From contig NZ_CP022133.1 in NCBI RefSeq assembly GCF_002211765.1, positions 310,001 to 374,000 on the forward strand: DNA of 64,000 bases, written 5' to 3'. Positions 11,252 through 21,500 of the stretch are shown in pieces. The DNA is from Idiomarina piscisalsi (GTDB taxonomy: Bacteria; Pseudomonadota; Gammaproteobacteria; Enterobacterales; Alteromonadaceae). Both the position numbers and the translations under genes were made by a program. The notes under the pieces were generated by a model. That model saw nothing but the letters and a program-made list of their open reading frames with translations, had not been told where the DNA came from and made no database searches. Position 1 is the first letter of the stretch, and every line of letters begins with the position of its first letter.

Positions 11252-11278
11252 ACCTTTTTAATACGACAAGGAACAATA

Positions 11279-11698
11279 ATGGCTGATAACACGATGAACG
11301 CAAAAGTGAGCTGGCATGAGGATATGACGTTTGTGGCGACTTCCGGCAGCGGTCACCAGGTCATAATGGACGGAGATTCGCCTGGCAAAGCACCAAGCCC
11401 AATGGAAATGGTGCTAATGTCCGCTGGCAGCTGCGCCTCTGTTGATGTTGTCAGTATCCTACAAAAAGCCCGTCAGGACTTTAGCGAATGCTACTGTGAG
11501 CTTTCTGGTAAGCGCGCTGACTCAACCCCCAAAGTGTTTACAGACATTCATATCGAGTTTGTGGTGGTTGGCAAAAACGTCAGCGAAAGTCATGTTGATC
11601 GTGCAGTCAAATTGTCAGCCGACAAGTACTGCTCGGTGGCTAAAATGCTGGAAGCCTCAGTCAACATCACTCATAGTTATCGTATCGAAGAAGCGTAG
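11279..11698 (+). CDS. OsmC-family protein, YhfA type
   Basis: A 139-residue OsmC/Ohr-superfamily protein. The two conserved cysteines are visible in SAGSCASVDVV and DKYCSVAKML, in agreement with a thiol peroxidase-like site, though the YhfA branch has no established substrate. The sequence MEMVLMSAGSCASVD is close to E. coli YhfA. In E. coli yhfA also neighbours prkB, and here prkB lies convergent with only 2 nt between the stop codons, so the pairing is conserved. The start follows AAGGAACAATA. Confidence 0.88.
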   Translation: MADNTMNAKVSWHEDMTFVATSGSGHQVIMDGDSPGKAPSPMEMVLMSAGSCASVDVVSILQKARQDFSECYCELSGKRADSTPKVFTDIHIEFVVVGKNVSESHVDRAVKLSADKYCSVAKMLEASVNITHSYRIEEA

Positions 11699-11700
11699 AG

Positions 11701-12603
11701 TTACTGTTGGCTGGAAATCCAGTCGACCTGTCGGCGAACTTGGTTTTTTCTATCCATTATTTGTTCAATCAATGGTGTTAAAATCAGCTCCATTGCCAAC
11801 GCCATTTTCCCACCCGGAACGACTAACGTATTGGTCCGGGACATAAATGACCCCTCTATCATTTGTAAGTAAAACGGAAAGTCGACGTTTTTAATTCCGC
11901 GGAAACGAATGACCACGAAGCTTTCGTCCAGTGACGGTATGTCCTTCGCACTAAATGGGTTAGATGTATCGACAGTAGGCACGCGCTGGAAGTTAATATG
12001 GGTACGTGAGAACTGCGGCACAATATGGTGAATGTAGTCTTCCATACTGCGAACAATGCTTGTGGTCACTGCTTCCCGGGAGTGGCCGCGCTCTGAGGTG
12101 TCACGAATTAACTTCTGAATCCACTCCAAGTTAACAATGGGCACCATGCCAATGAGCAAGTCGACATATTGCGCCACATCATAACTGTCGCCGCAAACAC
12201 CACCGTGTAAACCTTCGTAGAAAAGCGCATCGGTGTTTTCCGGCAGCTCCTCCCAAGGTGTAAAGGTGCCGGGCATTTGATTATAAGGCACAGCATCATC
12301 AAAACTGTGTAAGTAACGGCGGATTTTACCCTGGCCGGTTTGCGAGTACGAGCGGAAAAGCGACTCTAAGCGGTCGAAGTCATTCGCTTCAGAGCCAAAA
12401 TAGCTAATATGGCGACCTTGTTCCTGCGCTTTGCGAATAGCTAAGTCCATTTCCGGGCGGGAATAGCGGTGGAAACTGTCACCTTCGACAAAAGCCGCGC
12501 TCACGTCTAGCGAACGGAAGATATGCCGAACGGCTTGACCAGTCGTTGTCGTACCGGCACCCGAAGACCCAGTAACCGCTATAATTGGATGTTTTGATGA
12601 CAT
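11701..12603 (-). CDS. prkB: Phosphoribulokinase/uridine kinase-family protein PrkB
   Basis: P-loop kinase of 300 residues. The Walker A loop is GSSGAGTTTTGQAV near the N-terminus. The protein is collinear with E. coli PrkB/YhfB (FVEGDSFHRYSRPEMD; FYEGLHGGV). True phosphoribulokinase serves the Calvin cycle, but this branch occurs in heterotrophs and its substrate is not established. It is convergent with the OsmC gene and has slyX upstream on the same strand, 61 nt away. Confidence 0.88.
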   Translation of the reverse strand: MSSKHPIIAVTGSSGAGTTTTGQAVRHIFRSLDVSAAFVEGDSFHRYSRPEMDLAIRKAQEQGRHISYFGSEANDFDRLESLFRSYSQTGQGKIRRYLHSFDDAVPYNQMPGTFTPWEELPENTDALFYEGLHGGVCGDSYDVAQYVDLLIGMVPIVNLEWIQKLIRDTSERGHSREAVTTSIVRSMEDYIHHIVPQFSRTHINFQRVPTVDTSNPFSAKDIPSLDESFVVIRFRGIKNVDFPFYLQMIEGSFMSRTNTLVVPGGKMALAMELILTPLIEQIMDRKNQVRRQVDWISSQQ

Positions 12604-12664
12604 AACATTCCCGCAAACTAAAACAGAACAGTTGTTATACGTTGCTTAGCCCGCAAGATCAATA

Positions 12665-12889
12665 TTAGTAATGTGGTGGTGGCGGTTCGTTGGCGGGGTC
12701 GGAATCCGTGCTATTTTGTTCCTGCATCTGCTTCAGACGCTTACCAAGCCAACGAATTTGACGTTGCATCTCGGTCATTTGATGGGTCTGCTCAGTGACT
12801 AATTGATTCAGTGATTCAATGGTGTCCTCCTGAAACGTTAATTGCGTTTCAAGATTAGCCATTTGTTCTTCAACTTTCTTTAAATCCAT
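12665..12889 (-). CDS. slyX: SlyX-family protein
   Basis: A 74-residue protein made almost entirely of one coiled coil (heptads through LETQLTFQEDTIESLNQLV and MTEMQRQIRWLGKRL), ending in the PPPPHY tail seen in many SlyX proteins. Function unknown; in E. coli slyX is next to slyD and fkpA, and here an FKBP gene is also close (13976). The start codon overlaps the stop of the upstream WD40 gene in TAATG, which suggests translational coupling. Confidence 0.88.
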   Translation of the reverse strand: MDLKKVEEQMANLETQLTFQEDTIESLNQLVTEQTHQMTEMQRQIRWLGKRLKQMQEQNSTDSDPANEPPPPHY

Positions 12890-13881
12890 TATTTACTACC
12901 TGTTACGTCAATTTCCCACCATTCAACCAGCCCTGCCGAGCTCTCGCTAACGACGGTATTTTCCTCTTCGTCGAATACCACCGCTAGAACGGCCGCATTA
13001 CTCGGGCGTCCGCCGTCCCGTAAGGCGACTCGCCAATCGCTTAAAAGTTTGCCCGTGGCTGTATCCCATAAAGCAATTCGGCGTGACGGGGCGCCGGTAA
13101 TTAAGTAGTCACCCGACGGGCTGAATCGAGCTGCACTGAAAATACGTTGGCGGTCAGGAAACTTAAGGCGACTGACCTCCTGTCCGCCTGGTAATGCTCT
13201 TATAACCGCGTTGTCGGTGGAGTCAGCCGCAAAGGCGTATTTTCCGTCAGGGTGTAAGGCGACTTGTGTCATGCGACCTTCGTACTCCCAGCGGTGTACT
13301 ATTTGGCCGCTGCGGGTGTCCCATAAAATAGCCGTGTAGTCGTTAGAAGCACTGAGTACATAGAAGCCATTAGGTGAAATATCCAGAGCGTTGACGGCTT
13401 CGGTATGGCCATAAAACTCAATACGTCGTCCCGACTGTGGGTTAAATGCTACTTGCGTGCCATCGCGCTTACCTAAAACCACCGTGCCACCGGACTTGCT
13501 GACAACGATGTTTTGGATTCGACCATTACCTATGCTCCAAAAGCCTAGGTTTTTGCCGGTTTCTATGTCCCACATAGAAAATTCGTAACGTGATGCCGCA
13601 ACGGCGACACTGTTGTCGGCAGCGATATCGACATCAATAATTTGTGAGACTTCGCCTTCTTCGTGTTCCCACTGATACTTAGCGTTGTTGGCATAGCGAG
13701 GCCACAACAGGAGCCCGGTTTCGTCTGTGGATACCAAGCTGTATGATGCATCATCGGAGATATCGGCCGCGTAGGTGCCGTTTTCAGCATGAACTTTTTT
13801 ATGAATTTTGTCAGGGGAAGGCTGACAGGCACTTGCCGCTAAAGTTAATAGCAGTATAGCGCTAAGCTTTATAAAAGGCAT
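12889..13881 (-). CDS. WD40-repeat lipoprotein
   Basis: About 330 residues. The ATG at 13881 is chosen because GGGGAG lies 6 nt upstream; a TTG two codons earlier has poorer spacing. The N-terminus is a lipoprotein signal with lipobox LAASAC, then six to seven WD40-like blades (GFYVLSASNDYTAILWDTR and DYLITGAPSRRIALWDTA are the clearest). Position +2 after the cysteine is Gln, so an outer-membrane location is likely. It may be an assembly scaffold; the partner is unknown. It is coupled to slyX by a TAATG overlap. Confidence 0.82.
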   Translation of the reverse strand: MPFIKLSAILLLTLAASACQPSPDKIHKKVHAENGTYAADISDDASYSLVSTDETGLLLWPRYANNAKYQWEHEEGEVSQIIDVDIAADNSVAVAASRYEFSMWDIETGKNLGFWSIGNGRIQNIVVSKSGGTVVLGKRDGTQVAFNPQSGRRIEFYGHTEAVNALDISPNGFYVLSASNDYTAILWDTRSGQIVHRWEYEGRMTQVALHPDGKYAFAADSTDNAVIRALPGGQEVSRLKFPDRQRIFSAARFSPSGDYLITGAPSRRIALWDTATGKLLSDWRVALRDGGRPSNAAVLAVVFDEEENTVVSESSAGLVEWWEIDVTGSK

Positions 13882-13975
13882 AGGCAACTCCCCTGTGGTT
13901 GTGTAGTATGGTTCTGTTCACTAACACTATTATGACATAGTCCGAAAGGATGCAAGACGATAATTGGAGAAAACA

Positions 13976-14731
13976 ATGAAACATCTGATGAAGCCGTTGG
14001 CAGTATCAGCGGTCGCTTTGGCGTTAGCCGCTTGTTCACAAGAGAAGTTTCCGGCAAACGACACTCAGTTGCAGACAGAAAAAGACAAACAAGCGTACGC
14101 ATTGGGCTCATCGGTTGGTGGCTTTATAGCTCGTAACTTAGAACGTCAGGAAGAAGCTGACTTTATTCTTGAACGTGATGTCATCATCGCCGGTTTTGTC
14201 GACGCAATTAAAGGCGACCCTCAATTGAGCGACGAAGAAGCGGAAGAAATTCTGACGGCAATGCGTCAGGAAGTGATGGAACAGCGTCAAAATGTTTTAG
14301 GGCAAAAGTCTGCAGAAGAAGGTAAAGCGTACCTTGAAGAGAACAAGAAAAAAGAAGGCGTTCAAGTAACTGAGTCAGGTCTTCAGTACGAAGTTCTTGA
14401 GGAAGGTGAAGGTGACAGTCCTTCTGAAACGGACATGGTGGAAGTTCATTATGAAGGCACGCTAATTAACGGTGAAGTGTTTGATAGCTCTTACGAGCGC
14501 GGAGAACCAACGTCATTCCCGTTAAACCGTGTCATTCAAGGCTGGACCGAAGGCCTTCAGTTGATGAAAGAAGGCGCAAAATATCGTTTCGTTATTCCGG
14601 CTGAGCTTGCTTACGGTGAGCGCGAAGTGGGTGGTGGTCAAATCCCACCGAACTCGACATTAATTTTCACGGTTGAGTTACTTGACGTAAAAAATACGGA
14701 AGAGTCACCTGCAGGCGACACAGAACAGTAA
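13976..14731 (+). CDS. FKBP-type peptidyl-prolyl isomerase, FkpA-like lipoprotein
   Basis: About 251 residues; start ATG at 13976 after TTGGAGA. The N-terminal signal ends in the lipobox LALAAC, so the protein is probably lipid-anchored rather than soluble periplasmic like E. coli FkpA. Residues about 25-130 form the helical FKBP-N dimerisation domain (YALGSSVGGFIARNLERQ), and residues about 140-235 the FKBP catalytic domain (VEVHYEGTLINGEVFDSSY, FPLNRVIQGWTEGLQLM, IPPNSTLIFTVELLDV). It would act as a periplasmic folding helper. It faces rsd across a REP-like palindrome. Confidence 0.9.
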   Translation: MKHLMKPLAVSAVALALAACSQEKFPANDTQLQTEKDKQAYALGSSVGGFIARNLERQEEADFILERDVIIAGFVDAIKGDPQLSDEEAEEILTAMRQEVMEQRQNVLGQKSAEEGKAYLEENKKKEGVQVTESGLQYEVLEEGEGDSPSETDMVEVHYEGTLINGEVFDSSYERGEPTSFPLNRVIQGWTEGLQLMKEGAKYRFVIPAELAYGEREVGGGQIPPNSTLIFTVELLDVKNTEESPAGDTEQ

Positions 14732-14744
14732 TATCTGAACCAGA

Positions 14745-14774
14745 CGTAGCCTGACGCAATAGCGTCAGGCTACG
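14745..14774. repeat. REP-like palindrome, copy 3 (perfect)
   Basis: Perfect 13-bp arms CGTAGCCTGACGC and GCGTCAGGCTACG around AATA, between the convergent FKBP and rsd genes. It is the most symmetric member of the family also seen at 1736, 1822 and 63268. It could act as a two-way terminator, although the flanking T runs are short. Confidence 0.7.
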
Positions 14775-14786
14775 AATGTTTTGCAT

Positions 14787-15263
14787 CTATGCTGATATCA
14801 GCTGGTGTTCTTCCAAGTGGTTCAATAGCTGATCTTCAAACTCCATTCGCAGCTCAATGGCTTCACCTAAAGCCGATAAATCGCGATCAAATTTATCGCA
14901 GTTATTTGTTGATTCGATATCACCGTATTTATCATTAAAATCCAGCGCTATATCGGTCGTATCTGAAATGAGCGGGAATAAGTCATCCGCTAAGTCATCA
15001 ACGGAGTGACCCTGGCTGCTCGCTTCGCGCACAATCTGATCATAAATTTCAAAGTGACCACTGGACACATAATCAACCAATTGGCCGCAGAAATTTCGGA
15101 TATCAACGACGTCTGGCAAACCTTTATGGCTGTTTTCATAGGGGGGCAGGGCGGCAAGCTTGAAATAATTGATCAGTAAGTCCTGACGTTCTTCCAGCCA
15201 GTGATCAATCGTTTTGTGAGCGCCACCCCAGCGCTTTTTTGCCTGTTCATTACGGCTTAACAT
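14787..15263 (-). CDS. rsd: Rsd/AlgQ-family regulator of sigma-70
   Basis: A 158-residue all-helical protein matching Rsd/AlgQ (MLSRNEQAKKRWGGAHKTID; HWLEERQDLLINYFKLA). Rsd binds domain 4 of the housekeeping sigma factor and frees core RNA polymerase for alternative sigmas as growth slows. Length is as expected. It is divergent from nudC, 102 nt away, as rsd and nudC neighbour each other in E. coli. The start ATG is preceded by a GGAGAGT site on the minus strand. Confidence 0.92.
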   Translation of the reverse strand: MLSRNEQAKKRWGGAHKTIDHWLEERQDLLINYFKLAALPPYENSHKGLPDVVDIRNFCGQLVDYVSSGHFEIYDQIVREASSQGHSVDDLADDLFPLISDTTDIALDFNDKYGDIESTNNCDKFDRDLSALGEAIELRMEFEDQLLNHLEEHQLISA

Positions 15264-15365
15264 GATACTCTCCGTTATTGATATCAGTCATCAATGTAAA
15301 TTCTCAGTCGTTAGAACTCAATAGGTTTTACGCAAAAATCGTCCTACAGAAGAAAGAACGGAAAT

Positions 15366-16163
15366 ATGGCCACTTTATACGCAACTCCCGCCACTGATGA
15401 ACCCGCCTGGTGGTTTGTCGTCAGCGCTGATCATGTTTTTCTGACGCATGATGGTGAAGTTCCTTTTGGACCGCTTAATGAACTCGCGTTTCCGGACTTA
15501 ACGCAATATCAGGTCATTGAAATTGGCGAAATCCGTGAGAGAACTTGCTACCTGGTCATGGCAGATTACATGGATGAGCAGTTCAATGGCGGTGACTTTG
15601 CGCCGTTACGACAACTGTTAAGCCCTGAGGACATGGAAATGTTTGCGATGGCAGGGCGCGCCCGTCAATTCAGCGACTTCCTTAATACCCATCGGTTTTG
15701 TGGTCGCTGTGGCACAAGGATGCAAAGTGTTGAATGGGAGTTGGCGATGCATTGTCATCAATGCCATCATCGTTGTTACCCGCGCGTTTCGCCTTGCATT
15801 ATTGTGGCAATCACTAAAGGTGATGAATTACTTCTTGCCCAGGGCAAAAGGCATAAAGCCGGGCTCTATTCCATTTTAGCGGGCTTTGTTGAAGCGGGTG
15901 AAAATTTAGAACAGGCGCTTGAGCGTGAGGTTTACGAAGAGGCGGGAATCCGTGTTAAAAACATTCGGTACCATATGAGTCAGCCCTGGTCCTTTCCGCA
16001 CTCTTTAATGATGGGCTTCACCGCTGAATGGGAGTCAGGAGACTTGCACATTGACCCGCATGAATTGGTTACCGGTGACTGGTTTCCAGTAGATGACTTA
16101 CCGCAAATACCACCGCATGGCACAATCGCCCGTACGCTTATTGATATAGCCCTAAAGAGGTAG
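15366..16163 (+). CDS. nudC: NAD(H) pyrophosphatase / NAD-RNA decapping Nudix hydrolase
   Basis: Hydrolyses NADH and NAD to NMN(H) and AMP, and in E. coli removes 5' NAD caps from RNA. The 265-residue protein has an N-terminal domain, a four-cysteine zinc ribbon (CGRCGTRM and CHQCHHRCYP), and the Nudix box starting at GFVEAGENLEQALEREVYEE and continuing AGI. The family-specific SQPWSFPHSLMMGF motif, the NADH-pyrophosphatase mark, lies just after the Nudix box. All catalytic glutamates are present. hemE follows on the same strand 86 nt later. Confidence 0.96.
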   Translation: MATLYATPATDEPAWWFVVSADHVFLTHDGEVPFGPLNELAFPDLTQYQVIEIGEIRERTCYLVMADYMDEQFNGGDFAPLRQLLSPEDMEMFAMAGRARQFSDFLNTHRFCGRCGTRMQSVEWELAMHCHQCHHRCYPRVSPCIIVAITKGDELLLAQGKRHKAGLYSILAGFVEAGENLEQALEREVYEEAGIRVKNIRYHMSQPWSFPHSLMMGFTAEWESGDLHIDPHELVTGDWFPVDDLPQIPPHGTIARTLIDIALKR

Positions 16164-16249
16164 AAAGTCAGTAGCTATAAGTTTTCATGGAGTGCGGGCG
16201 CGCTCACTGTTAAAATGCGCCGCAGTATTTTGTTGAAAATGGATGAGTT

Positions 16250-17320
16250 ATGACGGCGCCAGCGCTAAAGAATGATCGTTACCTTCGTGCCTTATTGAAG
16301 CAACCCGTTGACCGTACGCCGGTGTGGATGATGCGTCAGGCGGGGCGCTATTTACCAGAGTACAAAGAGGTCCGGGCCGAAGCCGGCGACTTTATGTCGT
16401 TATGCCGCAATACAGAGCTGGCCTGTGAAGTAACGCTACAGCCGTTGCGCCGCTTTGATCTTGATGCTGCTATCTTATTCAGTGACATATTAACCATTCC
16501 GGATGCTATGGGTCTTGGTTTGTACTTTGAAGCCGGCGAAGGGCCTAAATTTAAGAACCCGGTAAGAGACATGGCGGCGATTAAGAACTTGTCGGTGCCT
16601 GATATGGAAGACGAGCTTGGCTATGTGACCGATGCGGTTCGGATGATTCGCCGTGAGCTGCAGGGTGAGGTGCCATTGATAGGCTTTTCCGGCAGCCCCT
16701 GGACGCTAGCAACGTATATGGTCGAAGGCGGCAGTACTAAGAACTTCTCGAAAGTTAAGCAGCTGATGTTTGCAGAGCCAGAAGCAATGCACATGCTTCT
16801 CGATGTACTGGCCGACTCGGTGACTCAATACTTGAACGCGCAAATAGCCGCTGGTGCCCAGTCAGTCATGATATTTGACACCTGGGGTGGTGTTTTATCG
16901 CCTAGGGACTACAAGCAGTTCTCACTGGCCTACATGGAAAAGATCGTAAAAGGACTGACCCGTGAAGCTGACGGGCGTAAAGTGCCGGTGACGCTATTCA
17001 CTAAAAACGGTGGCCAATGGTTAGAAGCAATGGCTGCAACCGGTACTGACGCTCTTGGTGTTGATTGGACAACTGACTTGTCAGATGCACGAGCTCGCGT
17101 TGGCAGTCAGGTAGCGTTACAAGGAAATATGGACCCAAGTGTTCTATACGCTTCGCCGGAACGCATTGAACAGGAAGTTCAGAGCATACTGGAGAGTTTT
17201 GGTCATGGAGAGGGTCATGTCTTTAATTTGGGGCATGGCATTCACCCAGAGGTGAACCCAGAGCATGCGAAAGCGTTTATTGACGCCATCCATAAGTACA
17301 GTCCGCAATACCACAAGTAG
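16250..17320 (+). CDS. hemE: Uroporphyrinogen decarboxylase
   Basis: Converts uroporphyrinogen III to coproporphyrinogen III in haem synthesis; cytosolic TIM barrel of 356 residues, the usual length. The N-terminal signature [15 protein letters not shown] (substrate-binding arginine) and the [16 protein letters not shown] segment are intact, as is the C-terminal [11 protein letters not shown]. The nudC-hemE order is conserved in many gammaproteobacteria. A good terminator follows at 17388. Confidence 0.97.
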   Translation: MTAPALKNDRYLRALLKQPVDRTPVWMMRQAGRYLPEYKEVRAEAGDFMSLCRNTELACEVTLQPLRRFDLDAAILFSDILTIPDAMGLGLYFEAGEGPKFKNPVRDMAAIKNLSVPDMEDELGYVTDAVRMIRRELQGEVPLIGFSGSPWTLATYMVEGGSTKNFSKVKQLMFAEPEAMHMLLDVLADSVTQYLNAQIAAGAQSVMIFDTWGGVLSPRDYKQFSLAYMEKIVKGLTREADGRKVPVTLFTKNGGQWLEAMAATGTDALGVDWTTDLSDARARVGSQVALQGNMDPSVLYASPERIEQEVQSILESFGHGEGHVFNLGHGIHPEVNPEHAKAFIDAIHKYSPQYHK

Positions 17321-17387
17321 CCCAGCGGGTAAGATCGCAATTAAAATATTGAATTTGCGATTAAAGACCGATAATCCTCGTTAAGCG

Positions 17388-17410
17388 CACCGCCTTTATG
17401 GCGGTGTTTT
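17388..17410 (+). terminator. Rho-independent terminator after hemE
   Basis: CACCGCC (17388-17394), loop TTTAT, GGCGGTG (17400-17406), then TTTT. It separates hemE from the efflux-pump genes. Confidence 0.8.
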
Positions 17411-17463
17411 CCGTACAATAGGCTATGTTTAAAACCGTTGGACACAAGCGTTTAGAGGTCAAC

Positions 17464-18519
17464 ATGGCAAAGCGTACCTGGATTAACCCAATTACTATAG
17501 TGGTTGTCGTTTTAATAGCGGCAGCTGTTTACTTGTTTGGGTTTCCACCAAAAGAGACTGTAGAGCAAGGAGAGCAGCAGGCCGTACCGGTAAAGGTTCA
17601 GCAGGCGGAAATCAGTGAGTTTCGTGACACAATCGAAGCTTTAGGTACGGCGATGGCCAATGAGACCGTCGAAATAACAGCGCAGACCCAGGACGTTGTT
17701 GAAAAAATCTATTTTGATAGTGGTGACTTGGTAAAAGAAGGGCAGCTTTTAGCAGAGCTTAACGCTCGCAAAGAAGTCGCCCGTGTCCAGCAAATTAAAT
17801 TTAGCTTAGATGAAGCAAAACGCCAATTAGACCGCATTGGTGAGCTGCGCCGTGGAAATGCGGCTTCACAACAACAGCTTGATGAGCAACAAGTTAAAGT
17901 CAACGGTTTACAGGCTGACTTGGAAGTTGCTGAAGCGACGTTGCGAGAAATGAAAATTTACGCACCATTTTCCGGGCGAGTGGGGATTCGGCAGGTCAGT
18001 CCCGGCTCTTTAGTTAGCCCGGGGGATGTTTTCACAACCTTAGACGACATTAAGCCGATAAAAATCGATTTCAGTGTACCGGAGCGTTTCTTTGCCAGTA
18101 TTGCGGTTGGCCAGGAAGTGATGGCCCGTAGCCGCGCCTACCCGGGAGAACTTTTCAGCGGGCGCATAACCAGTATCGATTCACGCATCGATCCGGTGAC
18201 CCGTGCCGTACGTGTTCGAGCCAAAATCACCAACGACGACGAGCGCCTGCGTCCGGGGATGCTGCTACAAATAACGTTATTGCGCAGCATTGACGAAGCG
18301 ATGTTGCTTCCGGAAAAGGCGCTGGTTCCAATACAAAGTCGCCAATATGTGTATGTGTTAACGCCGGATAACCGCGCCCGTCAGAAGGAAGTGACCATTG
18401 GTCGCAGAAAGCCTGGCATTGTTGAGATAACTGATGGGCTGAAGCCCGGTGAGAAAGTGATCATTGAAGGTATTGTTCGCCTTCGCGACGGAATTCCAGT
18501 ATCCGTTCAGGGAGAGTAA
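17464..18519 (+). CDS. RND efflux membrane-fusion (periplasmic adaptor) subunit
   Basis: About 351 residues; the ATG at 17464 is preferred (AGAGG site) over one 39 nt upstream. One N-terminal anchor helix (about residues 8-27) is followed by the beta-barrel, lipoyl and coiled-coil hairpin layout of HlyD/AcrA adaptors (ETVEITAQTQDVVEKIYFD; KIYAPFSGRVGIRQVSPGS). The protein would bridge the inner-membrane pump and an outer-membrane channel. The permease gene begins 3 nt after the stop, so the pair is one operon. No outer-membrane factor or regulator gene is adjacent; the substrate is unknown. Confidence 0.9.
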   Translation: MAKRTWINPITIVVVVLIAAAVYLFGFPPKETVEQGEQQAVPVKVQQAEISEFRDTIEALGTAMANETVEITAQTQDVVEKIYFDSGDLVKEGQLLAELNARKEVARVQQIKFSLDEAKRQLDRIGELRRGNAASQQQLDEQQVKVNGLQADLEVAEATLREMKIYAPFSGRVGIRQVSPGSLVSPGDVFTTLDDIKPIKIDFSVPERFFASIAVGQEVMARSRAYPGELFSGRITSIDSRIDPVTRAVRVRAKITNDDERLRPGMLLQITLLRSIDEAMLLPEKALVPIQSRQYVYVLTPDNRARQKEVTIGRRKPGIVEITDGLKPGEKVIIEGIVRLRDGIPVSVQGE

Positions 18520-18522
18520 CTT

Positions 18523-21500
18523 ATGTTGTTGTCTGATCTCTCTGTAAAACGTCCGGTATTCGCGACCGTTCTGAACATATTATTACTGGTGTTTGGCATT
18601 GTCGCCTTCACTATGCTGCCGCTGCGTGAGTACCCGGACATTGATCGACCCATTGTCTCGATTGACACCGACTACCCGGGAGCCTCGGCTGAAGTCGTAG
18701 AAACGCAAGTTACTCAACTGGTCGAAGACCGGATAAGCGGTATTGAAGGTATCAAAAACATTAGCTCCAGCAGCAGTAATGGCCGCTCGCGTATCAGTAT
18801 TGAATTCAACCTGACCCGAGATATTGATGCCGCGTCGAATGACGTTCGGGAACGTGTTTCCAGGGTGCTTGATAACCTGCCGGAAGAAGCTGACCCGCCT
18901 GAAGTGTCAAAAGCCTCAAGCGATGAAAGTACGGTTGTTTGGTACAACCTGCGCAGCGAGAGCATGTCCATATTAGAGCTGACCGACTATGCAGAGCGCT
19001 ACATTGTTGACCGCTTGTCAGTGGCTGATGGCGTTGCTCGGGTCGTAATAGGCGGCGATCGCCGTTACGCTATGCGGGTTTGGCTGGATCGTGATGCGAT
19101 GGCTGCGCGGCGCGTCACTGTAACGGATATTGTCAGCCGCTTGCGGGAAGAAAATATCGAGTTACCTGCAGGGGAAGTGGAATCGACGGACCGAGAGTTT
19201 TCGGTTCGCATGGCGCGAGCGTATTTAACACCCGAAGACTTTAGAAACCTGGTGATACGTCAGGGAGACGATGGTTACCTTGTCCGGTTAGGTGAAGTGG
19301 CTCGAGTGGAACTAGGAGCCGAAGATGACAAGACTGACTTCCGGGGCAACGGCGTCAATATGGTCGGTATTGGCATCATCAAACAGTCTAAGGGGAACAC
19401 TCTTGAGGTGGTCAATAATGTTCACCGCGAAATGGAGAATATTCAGGAAACGCTCCCCGAGACCATGTACTTGGCGCCAAGTTATGACTCTTCTATTTTC
19501 ATTCAGGGCTCAGTGGATGAGGTTTACAACACATTAGCGGTAGCGATGGCGCTGGTTATTGTTGTGATTTACCTGTTCTTGGGGAATGTACGGGCGACCA
19601 TAGTTCCTGCGTTAACGGTACCTGTCGCCATAATTGCCTCCTACATTGTGCTTTTTGCCTTGGGCTTTTCCATTAACTTATTGACTTTGCTGGCGCTGGT
19701 GTTGGCCATTGGTCTGGTGGTTGATGACTCCATTGTCGTGTTAGAGAACATTTACCGACGTATCGAAGAAGGCGAGCCACCTTTGTTGGCGGCTTATCGG
19801 GGTGCGCGAGAAGTTGGCTTTGCCGTTATAGCAACCACATTAGTGCTTATTTCCGTGTTTGTACCTTTGGCGTTTCTGGAAGGGAACATTGGTAAGCTCT
19901 TTACCGAGTTTGCTCTAGCCATAGCTGCAGCGGTCGCTTTTTCAAGTATTGCAGCACTGACGCTAACCCCGATGTTGAGCTCGAAAGTACTCAGCAAAAA
20001 AGAGCGAACCAGTAAGTTTGGTCGGGCGTTTGATGCGACCTTTAACTGGCTGGAAAACGGCTACGGCAACATTCTTGAAAAAAGCGTGAAGCGCCCGCTA
20101 ATGGCGGTTGTTTTAGTGGTCATGTCAGGTGTGGTTGCCTACGGGTTGTTCAGCTTTATTCCTCAGGAATTTGCGCCACCAGAGGATCGAGGGACCTTTT
20201 ATATACGCGTCAATAGCGCCGAAGGTGCCAGCTTCGAGTCGAGCTCACGCCATATGGATGAAATTGAGCAAATTCTTTTGCCTTATATCGACGAGGGTAA
20301 AATTGATCGTTTAATTGTAAGAGCGCCCGGGTGGGGCGGTAGTGCCGGTATCGCGATTGTTGGCGCGGTGCCATTCGATGAGCGCGACTGGTCAAGTTTT
20401 GACTTAATGGAAGAAATGCGAGAGCAGCTGAACTCGGTAGTCGGCGTGCAGGCCTTTGCCTTTATGCGCAGCGGCATTAGTGGCGGCGGCGGTCGCCCTG
20501 TGCAGTTCGTGTTGCAGGGGAATACATACGAACGGCTGGCGGATTTTCGTGACATTGTTATTGAAGAAGCATCGAAAAATCCTGGGCTGCAAAACCTGGA
20601 CAGTGACTATAAAGAAACCTTACCGCAGCTGTTGATTGAAGTCGACGAAGCTAGTGCCGCGGACTTGGGTGTGTCAGTTCAGGATATTGGTATTACACTG
20701 CAGTCAGTATTGGGGCAGCGGCGTGTCACAACGTACCTCGACAGAGGCGAAGAATATGACGTGATGCTTGAAGGGGAAAAAGCGGATTATCGAAGCCCCA
20801 GTGCTATCGATAATATCTATGTGCGCTCGCGTGAAAGTAATGAACTTATTCCGCTTTCAAATTTGGTCACCATTACTGAGCAGGCAACGTCAGCAAGGCT
20901 GAATCGCTATAACCGTATGCGCAGTGTGACAATCGAGGCGAACTTAGCTGAGGGGTATTCGCTGGGTGAAGCGTTGAGCTATCTTGAAGGTGTGGTTAAG
21001 GAGAAATTACCGGAAGACGTGTCCATTGACTACAAAGGTGAATCGCAGCTTTACAAAGAAAGTGGTAGCTCTATCGTCTTTGTCTTCGGCTTAGCGCTGG
21101 TGATTACCTTCTTGGTACTGGCCGCTCAGTTTGAGAGCTTTATACATCCGCTGGTCATAATGCTAGCGGTTCCAATGGCGGTTGTAGGTGCCCTCATTGG
21201 CCTTTACTTAACGGGCATGAGTATCAACATTTACAGCCAAATTGGTATTGTCATGCTGATAGGTCTGGCCGCGAAAAACGGCATTTTAATTGTGGAGTTT
21301 GCGAACCAGCTGCGTGACTCCGGTGTCGAGTTTAAAGAGGCGGTGCTACGGGCTTCGCGTCAGCGTTTGCGTCCTATTGTGATGACTGCATTCACGACCC
21401 TCATGAGTGCTATGCCGCTTATTCTTGGCTCAGGTCCGGGCGCTGAAAGCCGTCAGGTCATTGGTACGGTCATCTTTGCCGGCGTGGCGGTATCGGCGTT

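Noticed and set aside
11442..11846. A 134-codon plus-strand frame across the OsmC/prkB junction
   Set aside because: It is in another frame of two convincing genes and has no family resemblance.
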